From assembly GCA_002707985.1 (NCBI GenBank), contig PAOI01000057.1, positions 1-32,335 on the forward strand: a stretch of 32,335 nucleotides of DNA, given 5' to 3'. The translations under genes were made by a program, and so were the position numbers. Shown in pieces: positions 24,327-32,072 of this stretch. Position 1 is the first letter of the stretch. The number at the start of each line of letters is the position of its first letter. This DNA is from Sphingomonas sp. Lineage in GTDB: Bacteria; Pseudomonadota; Alphaproteobacteria; Sphingomonadales; Sphingomonadaceae. Below the pieces are notes generated by a model that worked only from the letters and a program-made list of their open reading frames with translations, did no database searches and was not told where the DNA came from.

Positions 24327-24728
24327 ATGCAACCACCCTCATTCTTCGTCACGCCCGGATATGGCGACCGACTTCGAGATCTGCTCCATTACTCTCAGGC
24401 CGTGCGCATTGGGGATCGCGTGGAAATCTCCGGTCAGGGAGGTTGGAACGACGATCTTGTCATAGAGGCAGACCTCGAAGACGAGATCGTGCAGGCCTTT
24501 CAAAATGTCGAGCGCACTCTCTCCACCGCAGGGGCAAGCTGGGCGAATGTTGTGCATGTGAACTCGTACCACGTCGGCGGATTCCCGCCGGTGGTCAACG
24601 GGACGATGGCAACGCTATTCAGGCGCTATATGCCTGATCATGCGCCGATCTGGACGCAGGTTGGTGTCGACGCACTTGGTCTTCCGGAAATGCGGATCGA
24701 GATCCGGGTGACCGCGATCATTACATGA
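24327..24728 (+). CDS. RidA-family (YjgF/UK114) protein lacking the usual Arg
   Basis: RidA-fold protein of 133 aa. Recognisable features are the HYSQAVRIGDRVEISGQGGW strand pair, IVQAFQNVERTLSTAGASWANVVHVNSYHV, and the C-terminal strand LGLPEMRIEIRVTAI. In canonical RidA an Arg just before LP (Arg105 in E. coli) contacts the imine substrate; here that position is Gly (about residue 118), so this is probably one of the Rid subfamilies without classic 2-aminoacrylate deaminase activity. GAGGAG lies upstream of the ATG. It is 75 nt after the CPBP gene and 69 nt before the esterase gene. Confidence 0.87.
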   Translation: MQPPSFFVTPGYGDRLRDLLHYSQAVRIGDRVEISGQGGWNDDLVIEADLEDEIVQAFQNVERTLSTAGASWANVVHVNSYHVGGFPPVVNGTMATLFRRYMPDHAPIWTQVGVDALGLPEMRIEIRVTAIIT

Positions 24729-24797
24729 CAACGCGGCGCTGGCGGAAGCCCTGGAGGCGGATATCCGCACCTGCATCATCAAAGAGTTCGAGCACAG

Positions 24798-25838
24798 ATG
24801 AACGATCCGAACTTCGGCGTAGCCGTACCGCAGCACACCGTCCCTTTCCCGTCCTCGATAAGCGACGCCGCTCGTGCCGCGCTGGAACGCCTTGTCGGCG
24901 CCGACGGGAGCGTGTTGAACGCAGCCTTCGTCGCGCCCAGCCCCAACGACCCTCAGGCATGGCTGCACGTCAAGACCCAGGTCGACGGCCAATATGCGGT
25001 GGCGGTGAACGCGCTGGCCGGACAATCCGGCTCGACCGTCGAAACGCTTACCGGGCATGGCGCAACGATCCATCTCGCTATGCCGCGAACGCTAACGGAG
25101 CAAGGGCGCGCCTATATCGACTTCCATGGCGGCGCGCTGGTGTTCGGCAGCGGTGAGGCCTGCCGTGCCGGAGCGCAGATGCAGGCCGACCAACATGGCG
25201 TGAAATGCTACGGCGTGGATTACCGAACCCCGCCCGAGCATCCCTTTCCCGCAGCGTTGGACGACGCCCTGTCGGCCTATCGCTACGTGCTTGAGCGCCA
25301 CCGACCGGAAGACGTCGTCATCGGTGGACGTTCGGCAGGCGGCAATCTTGCGGCCGCGACCCTGCTCAGAGCGCGAGACGAGGGGTTGCCATTCCCGGCT
25401 GGGCTGGTGCTGCTGTCGCCGCAGGTCGATCTGACGGAGTCCGGCGATAGCTTCGAGACAAATTGGCTTGTGGATCTGGTGCTGCCTACGCGTCTGACGT
25501 CGAGCAACCTACTTTACGCGGCCGGCGCTGACCTTTCGCAGGCCCACGTATCACCGCTATATGGTGACCTGAGTGGCTTTCCGCCGACATTTCTACAGTC
25601 GGGCACCCGCGACCTCTTTCTTTCCAACACAGTTCGTATGCACCGCGCGCTGCGCCGGGCGGGCGTGTCGGCCGATTTGCATATCTTCGAAGCGATGCCG
25701 CACGGGGGCTTCGGGGGCGGAACCCCGGAAGACCTTGAACTGCAGCACGAAATCAGCCGCTTCGTGCAACTGCGATGGCCGAAGCAGGATGCACAAGAAA
25801 CAGCCCCGATTACGTCCAACGGGAGGAATCAAAATTGA
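24798..25838 (+). CDS. Alpha/beta hydrolase, hormone-sensitive-lipase-type esterase
   Basis: Esterase of 346 aa of the HSL (family IV) type. The oxyanion motif HGG (about 110-112, in YIDFHGGALVFGSGE), the nucleophile elbow GGRSAGG (Ser 179), and the C-terminal FEAMPHGGFGG with the catalytic His (about 302) are all present. The acid is expected near the SGTRDLFLSNTVRMH segment. It would hydrolyse short-chain esters or lactones; the substrate is unknown. The N-terminal cap is long (about 100 residues before HGG). The ribosome-binding site is weak. It is followed 30 nt later by the Kef-type antiporter gene. Confidence 0.9.
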   Translation: MNDPNFGVAVPQHTVPFPSSISDAARAALERLVGADGSVLNAAFVAPSPNDPQAWLHVKTQVDGQYAVAVNALAGQSGSTVETLTGHGATIHLAMPRTLTEQGRAYIDFHGGALVFGSGEACRAGAQMQADQHGVKCYGVDYRTPPEHPFPAALDDALSAYRYVLERHRPEDVVIGGRSAGGNLAAATLLRARDEGLPFPAGLVLLSPQVDLTESGDSFETNWLVDLVLPTRLTSSNLLYAAGADLSQAHVSPLYGDLSGFPPTFLQSGTRDLFLSNTVRMHRALRRAGVSADLHIFEAMPHGGFGGGTPEDLELQHEISRFVQLRWPKQDAQETAPITSNGRNQN

Positions 25839-25868
25839 GCCCATTCGGAAAGAACCCCGAGGGCGACC

Positions 25869-27653
25869 ATGGCTGATGTAAGCCTTGGACAAACGATTGG
25901 GCCTGCCGTCGCATTGATGGGCGCGGCTGTCGTTGCGGTGCCGCTATTCAGGCGGCTCGGACTGGGATCAGTGCTCGGCTATTTCGGCGCCGGTGTATTG
26001 GTGGGGCCATCGGTGCTGGGTCTTTTCACCGATGCGCAATCCATCCTTCACTTCTCCGAACTTGGCGTGGTGATGTTTCTCTTCGTCATCGGGCTCGAAC
26101 TGCGACCCTATAAATTATGGGCGATGCGCGGCCAGATCTTTGGGCTGGGGCTTGCGCAAGTCGCTGCCGCTATCGCCACCCTGGGATTGACCGGCGCGCT
26201 CCTCTTCGGCTTGCCGGGCCCTGTCGCATTCATCGCCGGGACTGGCTTCGTCCTCTCCTCGACAGCCGTCATCATGTCGGTGTTGCAGGATCGCGGAGAG
26301 ATATCGGGGAGCGAGGGGCAGAAGTCCGTCGCGATCCTCCTCTTCGAGGATCTGATGATCGTTCCGCTCCTTGCGGTGGTCGGCTTTCTGTCACCCTTGT
26401 CTCACGGGGAGGCATCATGGGCGAATTTGCTGGTTGCAGTTGCCGCGTTGTTCGCGCTGCTCGGCATCTCGCGCTGGGCGCTTAATCCATTCTTCGCGCT
26501 CCTCGCCCGTGCGCGGACCCGCGAGGTCCTGACGGCGGGAGCACTGCTCGTTGTGCTCGGGGCAGCGTTGCTGATGGACGTCGCGGGCCTCTCGATGGCC
26601 ATGGGCGCATTCCTCGCCGGCGTCATGCTGTCGAACTCGAGCTATCGCCATCAGATAGAAAGCGACATCGAGCCCTTTCGCGGCCTACTGATGGGGCTTT
26701 TCTTCCTAGCTGTCGGCATGTCCCTCGATCTCGCGATCGTTGCGGCCGAATGGCGGCTTCTGCTTGCCATGCTGGCTGCCTTCACGGTCGCCAAGGCCGT
26801 GGTCGTCTATGGAGTCGCGCGGCTTTTCGGCAGCTCCAATCACCAGGCGCTCCATCGCACCTCCATGTTCCTCCAGGGCGGTGAGTTTGCCTTCGTCCTG
26901 TACACGGCTGCAACGGCCGGTGGCGTTATCGACTCACGACAGAATGCCGTCTTCGCCACCGTCGTCATCCTTTCGATGGCCTTGACCCCGCTGCTGATGA
27001 TCGCGGCCGAGGGGGTCTTGCGGACGGAGACGTCGATGGACGGCGTCGATGATGCCCGTGACCTGAAAGGACGCGCGTTGATAATAGGCTTCGGACGGTT
27101 CGGGCAAATCGCCTCCCAACTGCTTCTGGCCCAGGGCGTTGACCTTTCAGTCATCGACAACGATCCAGATCGAATCCGTGACGCGGAGCGATATGGATTC
27201 AAGGTGTTCTTTGGAGACGGCGCGCGGCTCGATGTGCTGCATCATTCCGGCGCAGGCGGTGCCGATGTCATCATGGTCTGCATCGATGATCCCAAGGCTG
27301 CGATGCAGATCGTAGAGTTGGCGCAGCATGAGTTTGCGCAGGCGAGACTCCTGGTTCGAAGCCGCGACCGTGCGCATGCGGTGGAATTGATCCGGGCTGG
27401 CGTAGGCTTTCAGGTCCGAGAGACAGTCGAGTCCGCCTATGTGATGGGCGCTGAAGGTCTGCGCGTGCTGGGCTTTGCCGAGGCTGAGATTGCTGACGTT
27501 GCTGAAGATATCCGCCGTCGCGACGATGAGCGCCTTTCCGAGCAGGTCCAGGGAGACGCCATGTCAGGAAGCGATCGGCTGCTCCTTCAGGCCCGGCCCG
27601 AACCGCTAGTGGGCAAGCTCGCGCGCGAGTCCGGGAATGAACGAGTGTTGTAA
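25869..27653 (+). CDS. Kef-type K+/H+ antiporter (CPA2) with C-terminal RCK domain
   Basis: Membrane antiporter of 594 aa (KefB/KefC about 600-620). The N-terminal CPA2 domain has about 12 helices, with GLGSVLGYFGAGVLVGPSVLGL and ILHFSELGVVMFLFVIGLELRPYKLW near-identical in pattern to E. coli KefC. The cytosolic RCK/KTN domain starts at about residue 398 with ALIIGFGRFGQIASQLLLAQG and continues FKVFFGDGARLDVLHHSGA and CIDDPKAAMQIVELA. Kef systems are gated by glutathione and its adducts and expel K+ to acidify the cytoplasm during electrophile attack. KefB versus KefC cannot be decided, and no KefF/KefG ancillary gene is adjacent, though azoR earlier in the same run is a related flavodoxin-fold reductase. 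GAGG lies before the ATG. Confidence 0.92.
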   Translation: MADVSLGQTIGPAVALMGAAVVAVPLFRRLGLGSVLGYFGAGVLVGPSVLGLFTDAQSILHFSELGVVMFLFVIGLELRPYKLWAMRGQIFGLGLAQVAAAIATLGLTGALLFGLPGPVAFIAGTGFVLSSTAVIMSVLQDRGEISGSEGQKSVAILLFEDLMIVPLLAVVGFLSPLSHGEASWANLLVAVAALFALLGISRWALNPFFALLARARTREVLTAGALLVVLGAALLMDVAGLSMAMGAFLAGVMLSNSSYRHQIESDIEPFRGLLMGLFFLAVGMSLDLAIVAAEWRLLLAMLAAFTVAKAVVVYGVARLFGSSNHQALHRTSMFLQGGEFAFVLYTAATAGGVIDSRQNAVFATVVILSMALTPLLMIAAEGVLRTETSMDGVDDARDLKGRALIIGFGRFGQIASQLLLAQGVDLSVIDNDPDRIRDAERYGFKVFFGDGARLDVLHHSGAGGADVIMVCIDDPKAAMQIVELAQHEFAQARLLVRSRDRAHAVELIRAGVGFQVRETVESAYVMGAEGLRVLGFAEAEIADVAEDIRRRDDERLSEQVQGDAMSGSDRLLLQARPEPLVGKLARESGNERVL

Positions 27654-27804
27654 GAGCCGGACGGCCACTCACGTGGAAAGTGAACCAGCCAACAATGCCG
27701 ACGAGACGAAAGCGACCAGAAAAATGCAATTGGAGATTAAAACGGCCATCATTACTTCCGATGAGGGCCCTCAATCAGGATTATCGGCCAATCTGAAAGT
27801 CATC

Positions 27805-28734
27805 ATGCGATGTAAAGCGATACCGCTGTCGCTCTTGGTAGCGTTGGTGACACCTCTATCTGCGACCGCCAATCCTCCAATCTCAACCAAATCAGACCGC
27901 GCTCCGGAAATGCGGCTGGCCGGCAAGACAGTTACACTGCCTCTTGTCATGGTCCGGGAGTTTCCCTTCATCGAGGGCGAGATCGCAGGTGTGAGGGGCA
28001 AGTTCATGCTCGACACCGGTATGCAGGATGCCCTTGTGATCAACGATCATCGGGTGCCGTTAGTTGGGGGAAGCAAGATAGGCACCGGTCATTTCGGCAG
28101 TGGCCAGACCTACGATGTGCGCCTCCATTCTGAGGTCCGGAAGATTCGTATCGGGGATATCGACTATCCGCGCGTAACCAGCGTGCGGAGCCAGGACGCG
28201 CGTATGCTCGAGAAGATCACGCCAGATTTTTTAGGCTGGATCGGCTACGGATTTTTCTCCAGCTACGCTATGAAACTTGATTATCAGCATTTAGAAGTAA
28301 CCTTCTACGAAGAAGGTCCTGACAGATTTCTGGGTGGCGAAAAGCTCGTTGCAGCATTGCCGTTCGAAACCCGGAAGCTCCCCAACATCCCTTTGATACG
28401 GGCGCGTATCGGCGATGTGGATGCGATCGTCAGCCTGGACACCGGCATGTATGGGTCTCTGAATATCGGTGAGGAAAAAAGACGGCGCCTGCTTGACGGT
28501 GGTCAGCTAAGCTCAACGGAAAACCCGGACACATTCGACCTAGCGACTGTTCGGATTGCCGATAGGATCGACGTCAGCGCTCCGGGCATCGAGGTCGAAG
28601 AGGGCGCGTCGGCCAGCGCAGCGCCGGTTGGAATTACCGAAGATACAGAACTCGAACTCGGTTTTGTCTTCCTGCGGAATTTCAAGACTGTCTGGGACTA
28701 CCGAGAGAAACAGCTCTACCTCCTTGCGCAATGA
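27805..28734 (+). CDS. Second exported retropepsin-like aspartic protease family protein
   Basis: Protein of 309 aa from the start chosen here. A signal peptide (RCKAIPLSLLVALVTPLSATA, cleavage near residue 22) supports ATG 27805; the frame extends up to ATG 27637 but that extension overlaps the antiporter gene and has no signal character. Two half-sites keep the DTG triad: KFMLDTGMQDALVIND (Asp about 70) and AIVSLDTGMYGSLNIG (Asp about 212). Both are followed by predicted beta-rich segments, and WIGYGFFSSYAMKLDY resembles the closing segment of a retropepsin lobe. The protein has no recognisable substrate. Compared with the homologous design at 20923-21951 it is more likely to be active because both catalytic triads are intact. 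Confidence 0.72.
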   Translation: MRCKAIPLSLLVALVTPLSATANPPISTKSDRAPEMRLAGKTVTLPLVMVREFPFIEGEIAGVRGKFMLDTGMQDALVINDHRVPLVGGSKIGTGHFGSGQTYDVRLHSEVRKIRIGDIDYPRVTSVRSQDARMLEKITPDFLGWIGYGFFSSYAMKLDYQHLEVTFYEEGPDRFLGGEKLVAALPFETRKLPNIPLIRARIGDVDAIVSLDTGMYGSLNIGEEKRRRLLDGGQLSSTENPDTFDLATVRIADRIDVSAPGIEVEEGASASAAPVGITEDTELELGFVFLRNFKTVWDYREKQLYLLAQ

Positions 28735-28832
28735 TTTCTGACGGACGGCGAAATACGTGTCTCGACCGTCCCGTTGCACGCGAGGACCCGGGTTTCTCAG
28801 CATTTGTTCCTGCTGAACATCATCAGGTCAGG

Positions 28833-29720
28833 TCAGCGCTGCAGATCGATCAGCGGTGAGTTGCCGAACATGTTCTTGTATTCTCGGCTGAACTGGGCCG
28901 GGCTTTGATAGCCCACCTCGAATGCAACACGCGCCACATTGGTGCTGCCAGCCACAAGCAACTTTCTAGCTTTGAGAAGGCGCATTTGACGCTGAAAGGC
29001 GAGCGGGCTGTATCCGGTAACAGCCTTGAAGTGCCTATGAAATGAAGTCACGCTCATGCCTGCGCTTGCTGCCAATTCCTGGATGATCACTGGTTCGTCG
29101 TTATGGGCGCCTAGCCAGTCTGCGGCCGCCTTGATTTGCCGAACACGATCGTTCCGCTCCACGATCTGACGTAGCGTACCGCCCATCGCGCTTTGCAGGA
29201 GACGATAATAGAGTTCGCTTTCGTAGAGTGGCGCGAGCACCCCTATGTCGTCAGGCGCGTTCACAAGGCCGACGAGCTGCGTGAACGCTTCGCCGACCAC
29301 GCCACCCAGATCGCCCGCCGCTACCGCGCATGTCCATCGCTCCTGATGTTTAGGCATATCGAGTACGACCCTTGTGAGCCTATCGACGTCCAGATGGAGG
29401 CTGATGCCGACATACGGAGCATCCGGCGTCGCGCCAATGAGCTGATGAGAATAGGGCAGCCCAAAGGATGACGCAGCGCAGTCGCCGGCCGACATCTCGA
29501 AACGGTTGGCGCCCATCGTCAGGACTTTTGCACCACGCGCGACGGCATAGAACATAGGCTCAAATACCGCCGCTGTGGGGGGCGTGACACTCGTGCTCGT
29601 CCATAGCGTCAAGCGTGGAACAGGTGTTGCCTGCCCAACAAGCGCGCCACGCGGAGCAATATGGGGTGCGATATCGTCAAGCAGGCGGCGGGTCGCGATC
29701 TCGAGATCAAACATCCCCAT
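28833..29720 (-). CDS. AraC-family transcriptional regulator (AraC_N type, YqhC-like)
   Basis: Regulator of 295 aa. The N-terminal cupin-like domain (about residues 20-150) has the LTLWTSTSVTPPTAAVFEPMFYAVARGAKVL pattern of the AraC_N family that includes YqhC. The C-terminal double HTH shows IIQELAASAGMSVTSFHRHFKAVTGYSPLAFQRQMRLLKARKLL and VARVAFEVGYQSPAQFSREYKNMFG. YqhC-type regulators activate aldehyde reductase genes in response to aldehydes. This one is divergent from the SDR gene at 29992 (271-nt gap), its most likely target. The 46-bp element is absent from the gap. ATG 29720 or 29714 may be the start. Confidence 0.92.
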   Translation of the reverse strand: MGMFDLEIATRRLLDDIAPHIAPRGALVGQATPVPRLTLWTSTSVTPPTAAVFEPMFYAVARGAKVLTMGANRFEMSAGDCAASSFGLPYSHQLIGATPDAPYVGISLHLDVDRLTRVVLDMPKHQERWTCAVAAGDLGGVVGEAFTQLVGLVNAPDDIGVLAPLYESELYYRLLQSAMGGTLRQIVERNDRVRQIKAAADWLGAHNDEPVIIQELAASAGMSVTSFHRHFKAVTGYSPLAFQRQMRLLKARKLLVAGSTNVARVAFEVGYQSPAQFSREYKNMFGNSPLIDLQR

Positions 29721-29991
29721 TAGTTAGTCACTTGGTAGGATCAGGCAAGAGTAAGGTAGTATCGGGAATGCCGTTTCCTTGTCGCTGACCTATCTCAAGG
29801 ACGGAAGGAAATGCGAAGCGATGACGAGGCTCCGCCGACGCCAATCGTGCACCTGCGCGAGGCGGACGTGACAGGCGGCGATAGCTTTCACACAACATGA
29901 CGAGCTGAGACTGAGCTGCACACTGCTCGCGCCTTGCATCATACGGACTCGCGCCACCGGCAGCGTCAAAATGGTAGAAAAGGACAAATAT

Positions 29992-30732
29992 ATGATCGAT
30001 CTGAATGGAAAACGTGCGTTGGTTACGGGAGCTTCCCGAGGCATCGGAGCCGCGATCGCGCTGGCGCTGGCCGAAAGCGGCGCGGACATCGCGTTCACCT
30101 ACCAGCACGCCGCCGAAAAGGCTGACGAGGTCGCTCAAGCTATACATGGTGTCGGACGTCGCGCGGTCGCCATACAGGCCGATAGCGCAGACCCGGATGC
30201 GATCACGCGCGCCGTGAGCGAGGCCGTCTCGGCGCTCGGTGGTCTTGATATTCTCGTCAATAGCGCGGCGATCGGCCATTCCGGTCTGATCGCCGACCTC
30301 GATGTGGCCGAGTATCAGAAGCTGATGGACGTCAACGTGCGAGCACCAGTGCTATTCGCGAAGGCCGCCATTCCGCATCTCTCTGCTGGGGGGCGCATAA
30401 TCTCGATTGGGTCGGGGCTCGGCGAACGCGTCCCATTTCCGGGCGTAACGGCCTATGCGATGTCCAAGGCCGCGCTTACGTCCTTCACTCGCGGGTTGTC
30501 ACGTGAACTCGGGCCGCAGGGCATCACCGTGAACCTCGTGCAGCCCGGATCTGTGGATACTGACGCGAACCCCGCAGACGGCCCGGCGGCAGATTTCCAA
30601 CGGAGTTTGACGTCTCTGGGCCGCTTCGCCAAGCCGAGTGAAATCGCGAATGCGGTCGTGTTTCTATCAAGTCCCGCGGCGAGTGTAATTACAGGCGCCA
30701 CCTTGACCGCCGACGCGGGCGCGATCGCCTGA
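29992..30732 (+). CDS. Short-chain dehydrogenase/reductase (3-oxoacyl-ACP reductase-like)
   Basis: Complete SDR of 246 aa. The classical motifs are intact: TGASRGIGAAIALALA for cofactor binding (about 11-26), DILVNSAAIG, catalytic Ser in ISIGSG, and the YAMSK motif with Tyr and Lys. The C-terminal ending SVITGATLTADAGAIA is typical of FabG-like and sugar or xenobiotic reductases. NADP(H) is likely because of the TGASRGIG/Arg pattern. ATG 29992 is chosen over 29971 because AAGGAC lies about 6 nt upstream and the protein then starts MIDLNGKRALVTG. Divergent from the AraC regulator, which probably controls it; convergent with the quinone oxidoreductase gene, 38 nt apart. Confidence 0.93.
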   Translation: MIDLNGKRALVTGASRGIGAAIALALAESGADIAFTYQHAAEKADEVAQAIHGVGRRAVAIQADSADPDAITRAVSEAVSALGGLDILVNSAAIGHSGLIADLDVAEYQKLMDVNVRAPVLFAKAAIPHLSAGGRIISIGSGLGERVPFPGVTAYAMSKAALTSFTRGLSRELGPQGITVNLVQPGSVDTDANPADGPAADFQRSLTSLGRFAKPSEIANAVVFLSSPAASVITGATLTADAGAIA

Positions 30733-30770
30733 CAGCGGGCGCTCGGTAGCGGTTGGGCGCGAAATCGGCG

Positions 30771-31730
30771 TCAGGGGATCAGCACGATACGGCCGAGGAC
30801 CTTGTTGTCCTCGGCATACCGATGGGCGGCCCCTGCCTCGGCGAGCGGAAACCTTCTGTCGATTGGCACGGTGAGACTGCCTTTCGCAACGTCGGCGAGC
30901 ATCATGTCGATGGTTTGGCGCACCGCTGCACGTGACAGGACGGTTCCCATGAATACGCCGATGACCGTTTGATTTCGCTGCACCGCTGGCCAAAAATCCA
31001 CTGTCAGAGCCCCGCCGCCGGCATTGCCCACGGACACCAAGACTCCTTCGTCGCGGAGCGCGGCGAGGGATGTCGCCAAGGTGGAACCTACCGGATCGAC
31101 GATGAGGTCAACGCCTCGGCCGCCGGTGAGGTCACGGACCACGTCCACGACCGATTCGACGTTATGGTCGATTACACGCGATGCACCGAGCTCGATGACG
31201 CTGCGGACGCGATCCTCACCGCTAGCGACGGCGATTACGGTCGCGCCGGCCTGGCGGGCGAGCTGTACTGCCGCGACCCCGACACCCCCCGCTGCACCTT
31301 GGATGAGGACGGAGCTTCCGCTTGAGAGCCGCCCTCTCGCGAACAGGCAATGATGGGCAGTTCCGAAGCCGATCGGGATCGCCGCGGCTTCTGCTACGCC
31401 TGCGCCTGCGGGCAGCAGCCAAGTCTGATCTGTCGGAACTGCGCGGAGTTGGGCGTGGGATCCATCCAAGCCCCATGAGGTAACTCGGTCGCCGGGCTTG
31501 CGGTCCGTGACCGCGTCACCGATCGCCATCACCGTGCCCGCTGCGGCATAGCCGACGACATATGCGGGGTGCCCCGGCGGCGAACTGCGACGGTTGAGCA
31601 GGTCTCCGCCCTCAACGGATATCGCCTCGACCTGGATCAGGACATCCCGCGAACGAATTTTGGGGTCGGGCACGTCCGTGTAGCGAAGGACTTCCGGTGG
31701 ACCGTTATGATCGTAGACAGCCGCTTTCAT
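30771..31730 (-). CDS. Quinone oxidoreductase, MDR superfamily (zeta-crystallin type)
   Basis: Medium-chain reductase of 319 aa. The start KAAVYDHNGPPEVLRYTDVPDP is the typical quinone oxidoreductase N-terminus. The cofactor motif AAGGVGVAAVQLARQAGATVIAVAS (about 140-164) is an NADPH-type Rossmann fold. No catalytic zinc cysteine cluster is seen, which excludes ordinary alcohol dehydrogenases. The C-terminal RRFPLAEAGAAHRYAEDNKVLGRIVL matches the family. It would reduce quinones or enones with NADPH. ATG 31730 has AAGGAA about 6 nt upstream; a frame extending to 31838 runs into element D and is rejected. Element D ends 99 nt upstream. Confidence 0.92.
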   Translation of the reverse strand: MKAAVYDHNGPPEVLRYTDVPDPKIRSRDVLIQVEAISVEGGDLLNRRSSPPGHPAYVVGYAAAGTVMAIGDAVTDRKPGDRVTSWGLDGSHAQLRAVPTDQTWLLPAGAGVAEAAAIPIGFGTAHHCLFARGRLSSGSSVLIQGAAGGVGVAAVQLARQAGATVIAVASGEDRVRSVIELGASRVIDHNVESVVDVVRDLTGGRGVDLIVDPVGSTLATSLAALRDEGVLVSVGNAGGGALTVDFWPAVQRNQTVIGVFMGTVLSRAAVRQTIDMMLADVAKGSLTVPIDRRFPLAEAGAAHRYAEDNKVLGRIVLIP

Positions 31731-31829
31731 CGTCGTTCCTTTCCCTGCGCGACGGACCGAGGCAATTGCGTGGGAATTGCTGGGACCGGAACGCAAATTT
31801 ATCTGCATGTGGCACTGCCGATCACGATC

Positions 31830-31875
31830 CGGTAGCATCGGCGAACGTACATCTGTGTTGCATAATCAGGAACGC
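31830..31875 (-). promoter_or_regulatory. 46-bp conserved promoter element, copy D (upstream of quinone oxidoreductase)
   Basis: On the minus strand it shows GCGTTCC, ACACAG and GCTAC at the shared offsets, and its last 12 nt are identical to those of copy B. It ends 99 nt before the quinone oxidoreductase start. The divergent LysR gene at 32073 begins 197 nt away on the other side. The rest of the 342-nt divergent spacer 31731-32072 shows no gene. Function inferred. Confidence 0.72.
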
Positions 31876-32072
31876 TGCCGCCGACATCAATCGCCATCGG
31901 TGGAGTTAGGTGTTTCCTCCTCAGCGTGCGCAGCTGCTGTCATCAGTGTTCCCCTATCAGCGACGGAGTTTTCAGGACGCGGGACTACCGAGACGGTGTT
32001 GGCAACGCCAAATTCCGGAAAAACGCGGTCGTCTGAAGCGTATATCGACATGGGGGGTGATGTTTGCCCAAT

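Noticed and set aside
28797..28816. Inverted repeat TCAGCA/TGCTGA between the convergent retropepsin-like and AraC genes
   Set aside because: The 6-bp stem has no T-run on either side and a long loop; too weak to call a terminator.
31731..31838. N-terminal extension of the quinone oxidoreductase
   Set aside because: The family start and a good ribosome-binding site place the start at 31730, and the extension would overlap element D.
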